Shown here piece by piece: positions 1 through 6,918 of a DNA stretch of 21,465 bases. The stretch spans positions 1 to 21,465 of the forward strand of contig CALKXX010000136.1 of assembly GCA_938003725.1 (NCBI GenBank). The letters run 5' to 3'. Both the position numbers and the translations under genes were made by a program. The notes below the pieces were generated by a model, which saw nothing but the letters and a program-made list of their open reading frames with translations, was not told where the DNA came from and made no database searches. Every line of letters starts with the position of its first letter. Positions within the stretch are counted from its first letter, which is position 1. The stretch is from an uncultured Sphingomonadaceae bacterium. GTDB taxonomy: Bacteria > Pseudomonadota > Alphaproteobacteria > Sphingomonadales > Sphingomonadaceae.

Positions 1-1323
1 CTTGCCGACCTTGCTTCGGTCGAGATGCACGCGATCCAGACCAGTGGTAATTGCATCCGCAACATCTCCTCTGATCAATATGCCGGTGCAGCGGCTGATG
101 AGATTGCTGATCCTCGCCCTTGGGCCGAAATCCTGCGTCAATGGACGAGTTTCCATCCGGAGTTTTCGTACCTGCCGCGCAAGTTTAAAATCGCGGTTAT
201 CGCGAGTGATACCGATCGTGCGGCAATGAAATTGCATGATATCGGTATCCAACTCGTCCACAATGATGCCGGCGAGCTAGGCGCAAAATTCTTTGTCGGC
301 GGCGGTATGGGACGTACCCCAATGATTGCCCCGGAAATTCGGGACTTCGTGCCAGCCGATGAACTGATCAGCTATGCCGAGGCCTGTTTGCGGGTCTATA
401 ACCGCTACGGACGGCGGGATAATAAATATAAAGCACGCATCAAAATCCTGGTCCATGAACTGGGCAAGGACGAATATACCCGCCAAGTTGAAGAAGAATT
501 CGCGCATATGAAGGAGCTGGGACTCAATCCGCCGGTGGAAGAACTCGCGCGGATCACCGAATATTTTGCCGACCCGGCTTTTGCGCCCGATGCCATTGAT
601 GATCTGGACCTGTCCGATCCGGACTTTGCAATTTGGGTTGATCAAAATACCGACACCCACAAGCAGCCTGGTCATGCAATTGTGACCATCAGCTTAAAGC
701 CGAAAGGCGGTATTCCCGGCGATGCATCTGCCGATCAAATTGATTTGATGGCCGACCTTGCCGAACAATATAGCTTTGACGAACTGCGTGTTACACACAG
801 CCAGAATATCGTGCTCCCCCATGTGAAGAAAAGCGACCTGTACGCGCTGTGGCAAAAACTGGATGAAGCCGGCCTGGCGCCTGCCAATCTTGACCTGATC
901 ACCGACAGTATCGCTTGTCCCGGTCTGGATTATTGTAGCTTAGCCAATGCCCGTTCAATCCCACTTTCCCAAAAAATCAGCGAACGTTTTGCGGATTTGG
1001 GCCGTCAGCGCGAACTGGGCGAGTTAAAGCTGAAGATATCCGGCTGTATCAATGCATGCGGCCATCATCATGCTGGTCATATCGGTATATTGGGTGTCGA
1101 CCGCAAAGGTACCGAAAATTATCAATTGCTGCTTGGCGGATCATCCGCGGAAGATACCAGTCTGGCCAAGATAACCGGCCCCGGCTTTACCGAAGATGGC
1201 GTGATCGATGCGATTGAAACCGTGACCGATGTCTACATCGAGGAACGCGCAGATGGAGAGCGATTTATCGACACCTATCGCCGTGTCGGCATGGAGCGTT
1301 TCAAGGAGGCTATTTATGGTTGA
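1..1323 (+). CDS. cysI: Sulfite reductase hemoprotein (CysI-type nitrite/sulfite reductase), 5' end missing
   Basis: The reading frame is open from the first base, so the gene runs in from the left; about 440 codons are visible. The product reduces sulfite to sulfide in assimilatory sulfur metabolism using siroheme coupled to a 4Fe-4S cluster. The cluster/siroheme ligands are visible as C-x5-C (ACPGLDYC, near 913-936) and C-x3-C (CINAC, near 1045-1059), the latter followed by the usual GHHHAGHIGILG stretch. The VTHSQNIVLPHV segment fits the second ferredoxin-like half-domain of the nitrite/sulfite reductase family. The stop overlaps the start of the next gene by 8 bp, and DUF934 and cysH follow, which supports sulfite rather than nitrite as substrate. 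A ferredoxin-dependent enzyme is possible, but no electron donor gene is visible to decide this. Confidence 0.93.
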   Translation, partial: LADLASVEMHAIQTSGNCIRNISSDQYAGAAADEIADPRPWAEILRQWTSFHPEFSYLPRKFKIAVIASDTDRAAMKLHDIGIQLVHNDAGELGAKFFVGGGMGRTPMIAPEIRDFVPADELISYAEACLRVYNRYGRRDNKYKARIKILVHELGKDEYTRQVEEEFAHMKELGLNPPVEELARITEYFADPAFAPDAIDDLDLSDPDFAIWVDQNTDTHKQPGHAIVTISLKPKGGIPGDASADQIDLMADLAEQYSFDELRVTHSQNIVLPHVKKSDLYALWQKLDEAGLAPANLDLITDSIACPGLDYCSLANARSIPLSQKISERFADLGRQRELGELKLKISGCINACGHHHAGHIGILGVDRKGTENYQLLLGGSSAEDTSLAKITGPGFTEDGVIDAIETVTDVYIEERADGERFIDTYRRVGMERFKEAIYG

Positions 1324-1741
1324 TCCAATCCGTTTCCGTGATGATGATATACGTGAAGAACCGGCGGTTTCGCTCGACGCGTTTCTCGATCAATCCAACG
1401 CGACCGCTGTCCGTATAGAGGCTGGCGAAGATGCGCGCCTTTTATTGCCTTTGCTCGACCGGCTCGCGCTGATCGAAGTTGATTTTCCGGTCTTCGGCGA
1501 TGGCCGCGGCTATTCTGCTGCGCAAATCCTGCGGGAAAATGGTTATACGGGCGAGCTACGCGCCAGCGGCGACGTGCTGGTGGATCAAATCGCCTATATG
1601 CGCCGCTGCGGCTTTGATGCCTTCGCGCCTGACGCGCCGATCGACCCAAAGGTTATGGACGAGGCAATGAATCGCTACGAAAATGTCTATCAAGGCACGA
1701 CAGATAAGCGTCAGCCAATCTGGAAACATCGTTATGGGTGA
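1316..1741 (+). CDS. DUF934 family protein of the sulfur assimilation operon
   Basis: A 141-residue protein of the DUF934 family, usually encoded next to sulfite reductase and APS/PAPS reductase genes in proteobacteria. Its biochemical role is not established; by context it supports sulfite or sulfate reduction. The family signature is seen around residues 60-105: FPVFGDGRGYSAAQ, then LRENGYTGELRASGDV and YMRRCGFDAF. The start is ATG at 1316, chosen because a strong AAGGAGG ribosome site lies at 1302-1308 and because the upstream in-frame extension lies wholly inside cysI. It overlaps the cysI stop by 8 bp and its own stop overlaps the cysH start by 8 bp, indicating translational coupling. 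No signal peptide is seen, so it is probably cytoplasmic. Confidence 0.9.
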   Translation: MVDPIRFRDDDIREEPAVSLDAFLDQSNATAVRIEAGEDARLLLPLLDRLALIEVDFPVFGDGRGYSAAQILRENGYTGELRASGDVLVDQIAYMRRCGFDAFAPDAPIDPKVMDEAMNRYENVYQGTTDKRQPIWKHRYG

Positions 1742-2519
1742 AGCGGCACGTAACATCGATTTTATTGACGCACGGCCAACTTTCACACAGGCGGATGCCG
1801 ACGCTTTGAATGCGCGGTTTGAGGGTGTGGACACTGCAACCCTGCTCAAAACCATATTCGCCGAAAATCAATTGGGCGAGATCGGACTGGTCTCTTCTTT
1901 CGGTACGGAGGCGGCGGTTTTGCTGCATCTCGTCGCGCAAGCAGACTCCGAAATTCCTGTGATTTTTGTCGATACATTAAAAATGTTTCCCGAAACATTG
2001 GCATATCGCGCACAGTTGATCCGCGAACTGGGTTTGAAAAACACACAGACAGTTGAACCAAAAGCAGAGGTTCTGGCGGATAAAGACGAGAATGGATTGC
2101 GGTGGTCATTTGATCCGGACGGTTGCTGTGAAATTCGCAAGGTCGAACCCCTCGCCCGCGCCAAATCCGGCCTCGACACATGGATTTCCGGGCGCAAGTC
2201 GTTTCAATCCGTCACCCGCCAGAACCTGCCCCGTTTTGAGGTTGAGGATGGACGGTTAAAGATTAATCCGCTTGGCGATTGGGTAAAGGATGATCTCGAC
2301 GCCTATTTTGAAGACCATGATCTGTCCCGTCACCCGATGGAAGAACAAGGCTATCTCTCTGTGGGTTGTGCGCCCTGCACTTCAAAAGTGAAGCCCGGCG
2401 AAGACCCCAGAGCCGGTCGCTGGCGGGGCTGGGATAAATCGGAATGCGGCATTCATGAAGAAGTGACCCCGATACCGGGCGCGGACGATGATGATGGAGC
2501 AAATGACCCGGTCTTCTGA
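1734..2519 (+). CDS. cysH: Adenylyl-sulfate (APS) reductase, 4Fe-4S type, CysH family
   Basis: A 261-residue CysH-family enzyme that reduces activated sulfate to sulfite with thioredoxin or glutaredoxin as donor. Seen in order: the nucleotide-binding SSFGTEAAVLLH segment (about 54-66), FVDTLKMFPET (79-88), C131-C132 (CCEIRK), the ISGRKSFQSVTR segment (151-162), C212-x2-C215 (GCAPC) and the catalytic C238 in ECGIH. The Cys-Cys plus C-x2-C set marks the 4Fe-4S class, which typically prefers APS; E. coli-type PAPS reductase lacks it. Substrate preference is therefore inferred from the cluster ligands. The start at 1734 overlaps the DUF934 stop (ATGGGTGA). An alternative in-frame ATG at 1683 lies deep inside DUF934 and is less likely. 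The tail after residue 245 is acidic (DDDD). Confidence 0.93.
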   Translation: MGEAARNIDFIDARPTFTQADADALNARFEGVDTATLLKTIFAENQLGEIGLVSSFGTEAAVLLHLVAQADSEIPVIFVDTLKMFPETLAYRAQLIRELGLKNTQTVEPKAEVLADKDENGLRWSFDPDGCCEIRKVEPLARAKSGLDTWISGRKSFQSVTRQNLPRFEVEDGRLKINPLGDWVKDDLDAYFEDHDLSRHPMEEQGYLSVGCAPCTSKVKPGEDPRAGRWRGWDKSECGIHEEVTPIPGADDDDGANDPVF

Positions 2520-2557
2520 TGATCACAACCTACCCGATCTTCTAAGATCACAACCTA
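2512..2557. repeat. Imperfect 25-26 bp tandem duplication across the cysH stop codon
   Basis: The 12-mer GATCACAACCTA occurs at 2521-2532 and again at 2546-2557. In each copy it is preceded by TCTTCT (2512-2517 and 2538-2543). The first copy includes the cysH stop codon TGA (2517-2519). This fits a short tandem duplication of the end of cysH that has since diverged. No function is evident. Confidence 0.6.
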
Positions 2558-2894
2558 GAGGTCACTGCCCGAAATCCTACAATTCTAACAATATTATCGT
2601 AACCCATCGCCTCTTGGCCGGGCTCAGACGCTGTTCATTGTCAAAGCTGCGTCTGTGCTCGACGGCGTGCCAAGCGCCAATGTCGTCACTCAACCGGGCG
2701 CGCTTTTGCTGGAATGGTCCACGACCGTTATTGAGACCCTGATGCAAAAGTCACTGGCTTTTCAAAATGCAATCATGACATTGCTTAGCCGTGATCTTGC
2801 CGACAAATGGGCGACCAGCGTTTAAGCGGAGTCCAACATTTCTCAGATTGCGAAGTTTTGACGGAACAGATTTTCGATGCTTGCGCGCCGGGCG
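2520..2894. other. Intergenic region between convergent cysH and dnaB
   Basis: 375 bp without a convincing intact gene. It holds the second unit of a short tandem duplication at its left edge and a coding-like stretch without a canonical start at 2589-2825. I found no hairpin followed by a T-run that would serve as terminator for either convergent gene. Confidence 0.6.
2589..2825 (+). pseudogene. Start-less open frame, possible gene remnant (amphipathic helical C-terminus)
   Basis: Frame 3 is open from the stop at 2586 to TAA at 2823-2825 (78 sense codons) but contains no ATG or TTG until late; the only early options are GTG at 2655 and 2667, both without a ribosome site. The translation reads like protein: hydrophobic QPGALLLEW, then a helical stretch with heptad-like hydrophobics (TTVIETLMQKSLAF, QNAIMTLLSRD) and the end DKWATSV. 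The helical pattern is faintly reminiscent of phasin-type granule proteins, but that is a guess. It could be the 3' remnant of a decayed gene or a short GTG-started protein of about 56 residues. No family is claimed. Confidence 0.3.
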
Positions 2895-4394
2895 TCAATA
2901 ATCTTCCGGAGCATCCCCATAGGCCAGATCACCAAATTTGGTGAACTCGCTCAGGAAGCTCAGTGGGATATTGCCGGTGGAGCCCTGTCGGTTTTTCGCC
3001 ACGATTACGGTCGCTTTATTGACTTTGCTTTGATGCTCCGTTTCCCATGCGGCATATTTGGCGCGCTGTTCTTCGGTGCTGTTTTCATCCGGATCATCCG
3101 GTTTGGTCGCAAGGTGATAATATTCCTCGCGGAAGATGAACATCACGATATCCGCGTCTTGCTCAATCGAACCGGATTCGCGCAGATCCGATAATTGCGG
3201 ACGTTTATCCTCGCGGCTTTCCACCTGACGGCTAAGCTGTGACAATGCCATAACCGGACAGTTTAGTTCCTTGGCCAGCGTTTTGAGACCCCGGCTAATC
3301 TCGGAAATCTCGTTCACCCGGTTGTCATTGGCCCGGCCTGAACCTTGTAGAAGTTGAAGATAATCAACCACGATCAAGCCAATATCGCTGCGTCGTTGCA
3401 ACCGCCGTGCACGGGTGCGCAGCGCCGCAATGGTGAGCGCCGGCGTATCATCTATGTAGAGAGGTAGATCCTGTAGCTCACGTGATGCCAGGGCCAACCG
3501 GTGCATCTCGTCGCGGCTGATGGCGCCCATACGCAGTTTTTCCGAGCTAATCTCTGCTTGCTCCGACAAAATTCTGGTGGCGAGCTGATCCGCCGACATC
3601 TCCAGACTGAAAAACGCCGTCCGCGCGCCCAGACTATCCTCCGGCTCAATCCCGTCCTGCACATCCTGCATATAACGCCGGGCCGCGTTGAACGCGATAT
3701 TGGTCGCGAGCGATGTCTTACCCATGCCGGGACGCCCCGCAAGAATGAGAAGATCGGAATTGTGCAGACCGCCCATTTTCGCGTTGAGATCGGTCAGTCC
3801 AGTGGTGATCCCGGAGACCTTGCCGCCGCTGTTAAATGCCCGCTCGACATTGGTAAGCGCTTCGGTCGATGCCGCCAAGAACGACTTAACACCGCCCTCC
3901 TGCGCTTCGCCTTCCGATACGCGGTAAAGCGACGATTCCGCTTCTTCAATTTGTTCTTTGGGGTCCACGCTCTCACTAGTGTCTAGGGCACTTTCGACCA
4001 GCGTGCGGCCGACATTCACCAACTCACGGAGCAAGGCTAGATCATATATCTGGTTAGCAAAGTCGCGCGCACCAATCAGCCCGGCTCCATCCCCGGTAAG
4101 CTTTGCGAGATAGGATGGGCCGCCGAGCACCTTCATCGCCTCGTCGGATTCGAAATAGGGTTTCAGCGTGACCGGCGTCACCACCATATTGCGATCGAGC
4201 AATTTCAGTGCCTGTTCGTATATCCGCCCATGCAATGGCTCATAGAAATGTTCCGGGCGCAGGCGGATCTGTACGTCTTCAGCAACGCGATTGTCGATCA
4301 GCAACGCGCCAAGAAACGTTGCCTCTGCCTCTACATTGCGCGGCAGACGCTGTTCATTATCATCGTCATTATCAAATTGCATCAATTTAGCCAT
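2895..4394 (-). CDS. dnaB: Replicative DNA helicase DnaB
   Basis: A 499-residue replicative helicase, the hexameric 5'-3' motor of the replisome loaded at the origin. The N-terminal domain (about 15-115) opens with LPRNVEAEATFLGALL. The RecA-like motor shows Walker A GRPGMGKT (about 220-227), the catalytic glutamate in FFSLEMS (about E265), Walker B IVVDYLQLL (about D344), the MALSQLSRQVE segment and a DLRESGSIEQDAD motif. The start at 4394 (MAKLMQFDND) is preferred to an upstream frame extension that begins in the intergenic region, because a G-rich ribosome site (GGGGGG) lies just upstream and the family begins near here. ATG at 4382 is a second candidate. The length is normal for DnaB and there is no intein. 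Divergent to UPF0262. Confidence 0.97.
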   Translation of the reverse strand: MAKLMQFDNDDDNEQRLPRNVEAEATFLGALLIDNRVAEDVQIRLRPEHFYEPLHGRIYEQALKLLDRNMVVTPVTLKPYFESDEAMKVLGGPSYLAKLTGDGAGLIGARDFANQIYDLALLRELVNVGRTLVESALDTSESVDPKEQIEEAESSLYRVSEGEAQEGGVKSFLAASTEALTNVERAFNSGGKVSGITTGLTDLNAKMGGLHNSDLLILAGRPGMGKTSLATNIAFNAARRYMQDVQDGIEPEDSLGARTAFFSLEMSADQLATRILSEQAEISSEKLRMGAISRDEMHRLALASRELQDLPLYIDDTPALTIAALRTRARRLQRRSDIGLIVVDYLQLLQGSGRANDNRVNEISEISRGLKTLAKELNCPVMALSQLSRQVESREDKRPQLSDLRESGSIEQDADIVMFIFREEYYHLATKPDDPDENSTEEQRAKYAAWETEHQSKVNKATVIVAKNRQGSTGNIPLSFLSEFTKFGDLAYGDAPEDY

Positions 4395-4443
4395 ACCCCC
4401 CCATCCGCCTTCGGAGAGATTCTGGCAAGCGGTTGCGATGAAA

Positions 4444-4485
4444 TTATCAACACATCCGCAAATAATTGTGGAAAGCTGTTGATAA
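4444..4485. promoter_or_regulatory. DnaA-box-like cluster in the dnaB/UPF0262 divergent promoter region
   Basis: TTATCAACA at 4444-4452 and its exact inverted copy TGTTGATAA at 4477-4485 each differ by one base from the DnaA box TTATCCACA. Between them TGTGGAAAG (4467-4475) reads CTTTCCACA on the minus strand, a weaker match. Three such sites in 42 bp sit about 50-90 bp upstream of the dnaB start. Binding by DnaA is inferred, not shown; the inverted pair could equally be an operator for another regulator. Confidence 0.4.
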
Positions 4486-4543
4486 AATTTGCTGCACTGC
4501 AAAAACTCTTGTCGAAAACCACTCGGTCCGGCAACAGGACTGT

Positions 4544-5026
4544 ATGAGCGATCCGCGCATCACCGATGTCCAATTGGACGAAGCGACGATTATTTGGCGC
4601 AACGCCGATATCGAGCAAGAGCGGCGCATTGCGATATTTGATCTGATCGAAGAAAACTATTTCAAGCCGCTGCGTCAACACGAAGATGGCTATGCCGGAC
4701 CCTATAAACTTCACCTCAGCGTCCAGGAAGGACGGCTAGTGATTGCTATGTCTCGCGAAAATGGAGAGCCATTGGAAACACTGATATTGGCGCTCGGCCG
4801 CTTTCGCCGGCCTGTCCGAGATTATTTCGCTATTTGTGACAGCTATTATCAGGCGATACGAAAGGCCAGTACACAGGAAATTGAAACCATCGATATGGCC
4901 CGCCGCGGCGTCCATGATCATGGTGCGGAACTGCTGACGGAACGGCTGGAAGGGAAAATCGAGGTAGATTTCAAAACTGCCCGCCGCCTCTTCACGCTGA
5001 TCTGTGTCTTGCATATCAAAAATTGA
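4544..5026 (+). CDS. UPF0262 family protein
   Basis: A 160-residue member of UPF0262, a family of unknown function conserved in alphaproteobacteria. Recognisable blocks are the EQERRIAIFDLIEEN segment near residues 25-40, GPYKLHLSVQEGRLV, LGRFRRPVRDYFAICDSYYQAIR (near 85-107, the most characteristic block), IDMARRGVHDHGAELL and the C-terminal EVDFKTARRLFTLICVLH. ATG 4544 is chosen because family members begin close to this point and an AGGA lies about 7 bp upstream; the longer frame from 4466 would start inside the DnaA-box-like region. No signal peptide or membrane segment is seen. It is divergent from dnaB and heads a plus-strand run through dcd to the GFA protein. Confidence 0.88.
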   Translation: MSDPRITDVQLDEATIIWRNADIEQERRIAIFDLIEENYFKPLRQHEDGYAGPYKLHLSVQEGRLVIAMSRENGEPLETLILALGRFRRPVRDYFAICDSYYQAIRKASTQEIETIDMARRGVHDHGAELLTERLEGKIEVDFKTARRLFTLICVLHIKN

Positions 5027-5056
5027 GTGATAGGGGATGCGCCATGCCCATAGTAT

Positions 5057-5776
5057 ATGGGATATGCGTATCGGGGACTTCGGGTGGCACAAAGAGATAT
5101 CAGAAAAACATTGATCCGCGTCGGTATGATTGCCGCCGTGCTGATCGTCATAGCGTTCATATTACGCAATATTGCCGTCGGATGGGCACCGCCACGCGAT
5201 CAATATCCTGTACAGGGTATTTCGGTAGATGAAAATGTCGGCAAAATCGTCTGGCACGTCGCCGGTGCGACGGGCGTGGACTTTACTTACATCACTGCGA
5301 CCAATGGACCGGAAACGCGCGACGCCAATTTTGCGGAGAACGTAAAGGGAGCCAGAGAAGCCGGGATACGGTACGGGGCGATGCACGAATATACTTTGTG
5401 CCGCCTTGCCACGGACCAAGCAACAAATTTTGTCACGACCGTCCCGCGCGGCGACAATATGCTGCCACCTGCAATCCGGCTGGCTTTTGACAATGGTTGC
5501 GGCGACCGCCCCGGGCGCGCGCTGGTACTGAGTGAGTTGAATACCTTTCTCAACCAGATAGAGGGCCATAGCGGCAAACCGGCAATCATCGCCGTGTCAC
5601 AGGAATTCGAGGAACTTTACAATATCAGTAGCGGGATCAACCGGACATTCTGGTTGGAGGGCAATTTCTTTCCACCTGACTATGCAACCAAACCATGGGT
5701 CATGTGGCGCGCCTCTGACATACGGCGGGTCAGCGGCATTGACGGCCCGGTAAAATGGAACGTGGTGCGGCCCTAA
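5057..5776 (+). CDS. Membrane-anchored GH25 (lysozyme-like) family protein lacking catalytic residues
   Basis: A 239-residue protein with one N-terminal transmembrane segment (about 23-38) and a periplasmic GH25-like domain (about 50-239). GH25 enzymes cut the glycan strand of peptidoglycan. The fold match is seen in GVDFTYITAT, DANFAENVKGAREAGIRYGA, QATNFVTTVP, LPPAIRLAFDNGCGDRP and GIDGPVKWN. The residues normally catalytic in this family appear replaced: Asp of the N-terminal G-I-D motif is S56, the Asp-x-Glu pair is R141/A143, and Asp of the C-terminal VDxN motif is K233. This comparison is from memory of the family, not an alignment. It is therefore probably a peptidoglycan-binding or scaffolding pseudoenzyme. 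ATG 5057 has no clear ribosome site; GTG 5084, preceded by GGGGA, is an equally good start and keeps the anchor. Confidence 0.8.
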   Translation: MGYAYRGLRVAQRDIRKTLIRVGMIAAVLIVIAFILRNIAVGWAPPRDQYPVQGISVDENVGKIVWHVAGATGVDFTYITATNGPETRDANFAENVKGAREAGIRYGAMHEYTLCRLATDQATNFVTTVPRGDNMLPPAIRLAFDNGCGDRPGRALVLSELNTFLNQIEGHSGKPAIIAVSQEFEELYNISSGINRTFWLEGNFFPPDYATKPWVMWRASDIRRVSGIDGPVKWNVVRP

Positions 5777-5819
5777 CCCGGGACTTGCCACAAAAGATCA
5801 AGGCCCTAAGAAAGAAACG

Positions 5820-6374
5820 ATGAGCATACTTTCTGATAAATGGATTCGTGAAACGGCACAAACAACCGGTATGATTGAACCGTTTGTTGAAGCCCAAAAG
5901 CGAGATGGCTGTATCAGCTATGGCCTTTCTTCCTATGGCTATGATGCACGGGTGTCCGATGAGTTCAAGATTTTCACCAATTTGAACAGCACCGTGGTCG
6001 ATCCGAAGCGTTTTGATTCGGATAATCTCATTGATCGCAAAACCGACTGCTGCGTCATTCCGCCTAACAGCTTTGCCTTGGCGCGAACCGTAGAATATTT
6101 TCGAATTCCCAACGATGTTCTCGTCATCTGTTTGGGCAAATCCACCTATGCGCGTTGCGGGATCATTGTGAATGTCACGCCGCTCGAACCGGGATGGGAA
6201 GGCCATGTCACACTGGAATTTTCCAACACGACGCCGCTGCCAGCAAAAATTTATGCCAATGAAGGCGCGTGCCAGTTTCTGTTCCTGAAAGGCAACGAGC
6301 CTTGTGAAACCAGCTATGCCGATCGTGCCGGCAAATATATGGGCCAAAAAGGCGTGACTTTGCCCAAGCTATAG
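5820..6374 (+). CDS. dcd: dCTP deaminase
   Basis: A 184-residue Dcd, which deaminates dCTP to dUTP in the pathway to dTTP. It is a homotrimer of the dUTPase fold. Seen motifs include SILSDKWI at the start, YGLSSYGYDARVSDEF (about 34-49), IPPNSFALARTVEYFRIP (80-97), the nucleotide-binding GKSTYARCGI (106-115) and the catalytic block TPLEPGWEGHVTLEFSN (120-136), with E133 as the likely catalytic glutamate. The C-terminal YMGQKGVTLPKL matches the closing tail of the family. Length is normal. It lies 43 bp after the GH25-like gene and 25 bp before the GFA gene, so co-transcription is likely. Nothing suggests the bifunctional dCTP deaminase/dUTPase variant. Confidence 0.96.
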   Translation: MSILSDKWIRETAQTTGMIEPFVEAQKRDGCISYGLSSYGYDARVSDEFKIFTNLNSTVVDPKRFDSDNLIDRKTDCCVIPPNSFALARTVEYFRIPNDVLVICLGKSTYARCGIIVNVTPLEPGWEGHVTLEFSNTTPLPAKIYANEGACQFLFLKGNEPCETSYADRAGKYMGQKGVTLPKL

Positions 6375-6399
6375 TGTCAGCGCCCAACCGGAGGAGCAT

Positions 6400-6798
6400 A
6401 TGATCAAAGGAAGTTGCCTGTGCGGTGCCGTCCATTATGAAAGCGCCGACTTGGCCAGCCCGATTGGCCTTTGCCACTGCCGCACCTGTCAAAAGGCACA
6501 TGCCAGCGGATATAACCCCACTGCCCTCGCTCCGCGGGACGGCTTTCGGTGGGCGAAAGGCGAAAACACGGTTGCTGCCTTTGAGAGCACACCGGGCAAG
6601 AACCGTTGGTTCTGTCCAAAATGCGGTACACAGTTAATGGCGGAATGGACGGATAAGGATCAGGTCATTATCCGTGTCGGATCGCTTGATACAATATTGG
6701 ACCAGCAACCTGCAGTTCACATATATATGGATGACGCCACGGGAATGTTGGAAGCACACGAAGATATGGTGAGCTTTGCGGAGTCATTTCCAAAGTAG
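6400..6798 (+). CDS. GFA / CENP-V fold zinc-binding protein
   Basis: A 132-residue protein of the glutathione-dependent formaldehyde-activating (GFA) superfamily. The zinc ligands are all visible: C6 and C8 (CLCG), C25, C27 and C30 (CHCRTC), and C72 and C75 (FCPKCG). The founding member promotes S-hydroxymethylglutathione formation, but most family members have no proven substrate, and no formaldehyde dehydrogenase gene is nearby; the function here is unknown beyond the fold. ATG 6400 has a good ribosome site, GAGGAG at 6391-6396. No signal peptide, probably cytoplasmic. It is the last gene of the UPF0262-GH25-dcd run and is followed by a hairpin repeat that may end the transcript. Confidence 0.9.
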   Translation: MIKGSCLCGAVHYESADLASPIGLCHCRTCQKAHASGYNPTALAPRDGFRWAKGENTVAAFESTPGKNRWFCPKCGTQLMAEWTDKDQVIIRVGSLDTILDQQPAVHIYMDDATGMLEAHEDMVSFAESFPK

Positions 6799-6818
6799 AG
6801 CGCGTCCCGCAAAGATTT

Positions 6819-6895
6819 CGTCATCCTGAACTTGTTTCAGGACCTCCAACGGTACATATGTTCGGATGAGATGCTGAAAGAAGTTCAGCATGACG
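6819..6895. repeat. Double-hairpin palindromic repeat element
   Basis: A 77-bp element bounded by CGTCAT (6819-6824) and its reverse complement ATGACG (6890-6895). Next to each end is a small hairpin: CCTGAA-CTTGT-TTCAGG (6825-6841) and GCTGAA-AGAAG-TTCAGC (6873-6889). The two arms are near-copies of each other in inverted orientation, and the base that differs in the stem changes on both sides, so pairing is kept. This resembles dispersed intergenic palindromes I associate with sphingomonad genomes; the copy number cannot be judged from one window. It lies between the GFA gene and the saccharopine-dehydrogenase-like gene. Confidence 0.7.
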
Positions 6896-6918
6896 AATTT
6901 TCTGAAGGAGCAACCCCA

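Noticed and set aside
2488..2742. Plus-strand open frame overlapping the cysH end
   Set aside because: Low-complexity, Ser/Arg/Cys-rich translation without a ribosome site; the neighbouring frame at 2589-2825 looks more protein-like.
6832..6918. N-terminal extension of the saccharopine-dehydrogenase-like protein
   Set aside because: The extra 29 codons only translate the palindromic repeat; ATG 6919 has a proper ribosome site and gives a normal Rossmann N-terminus.
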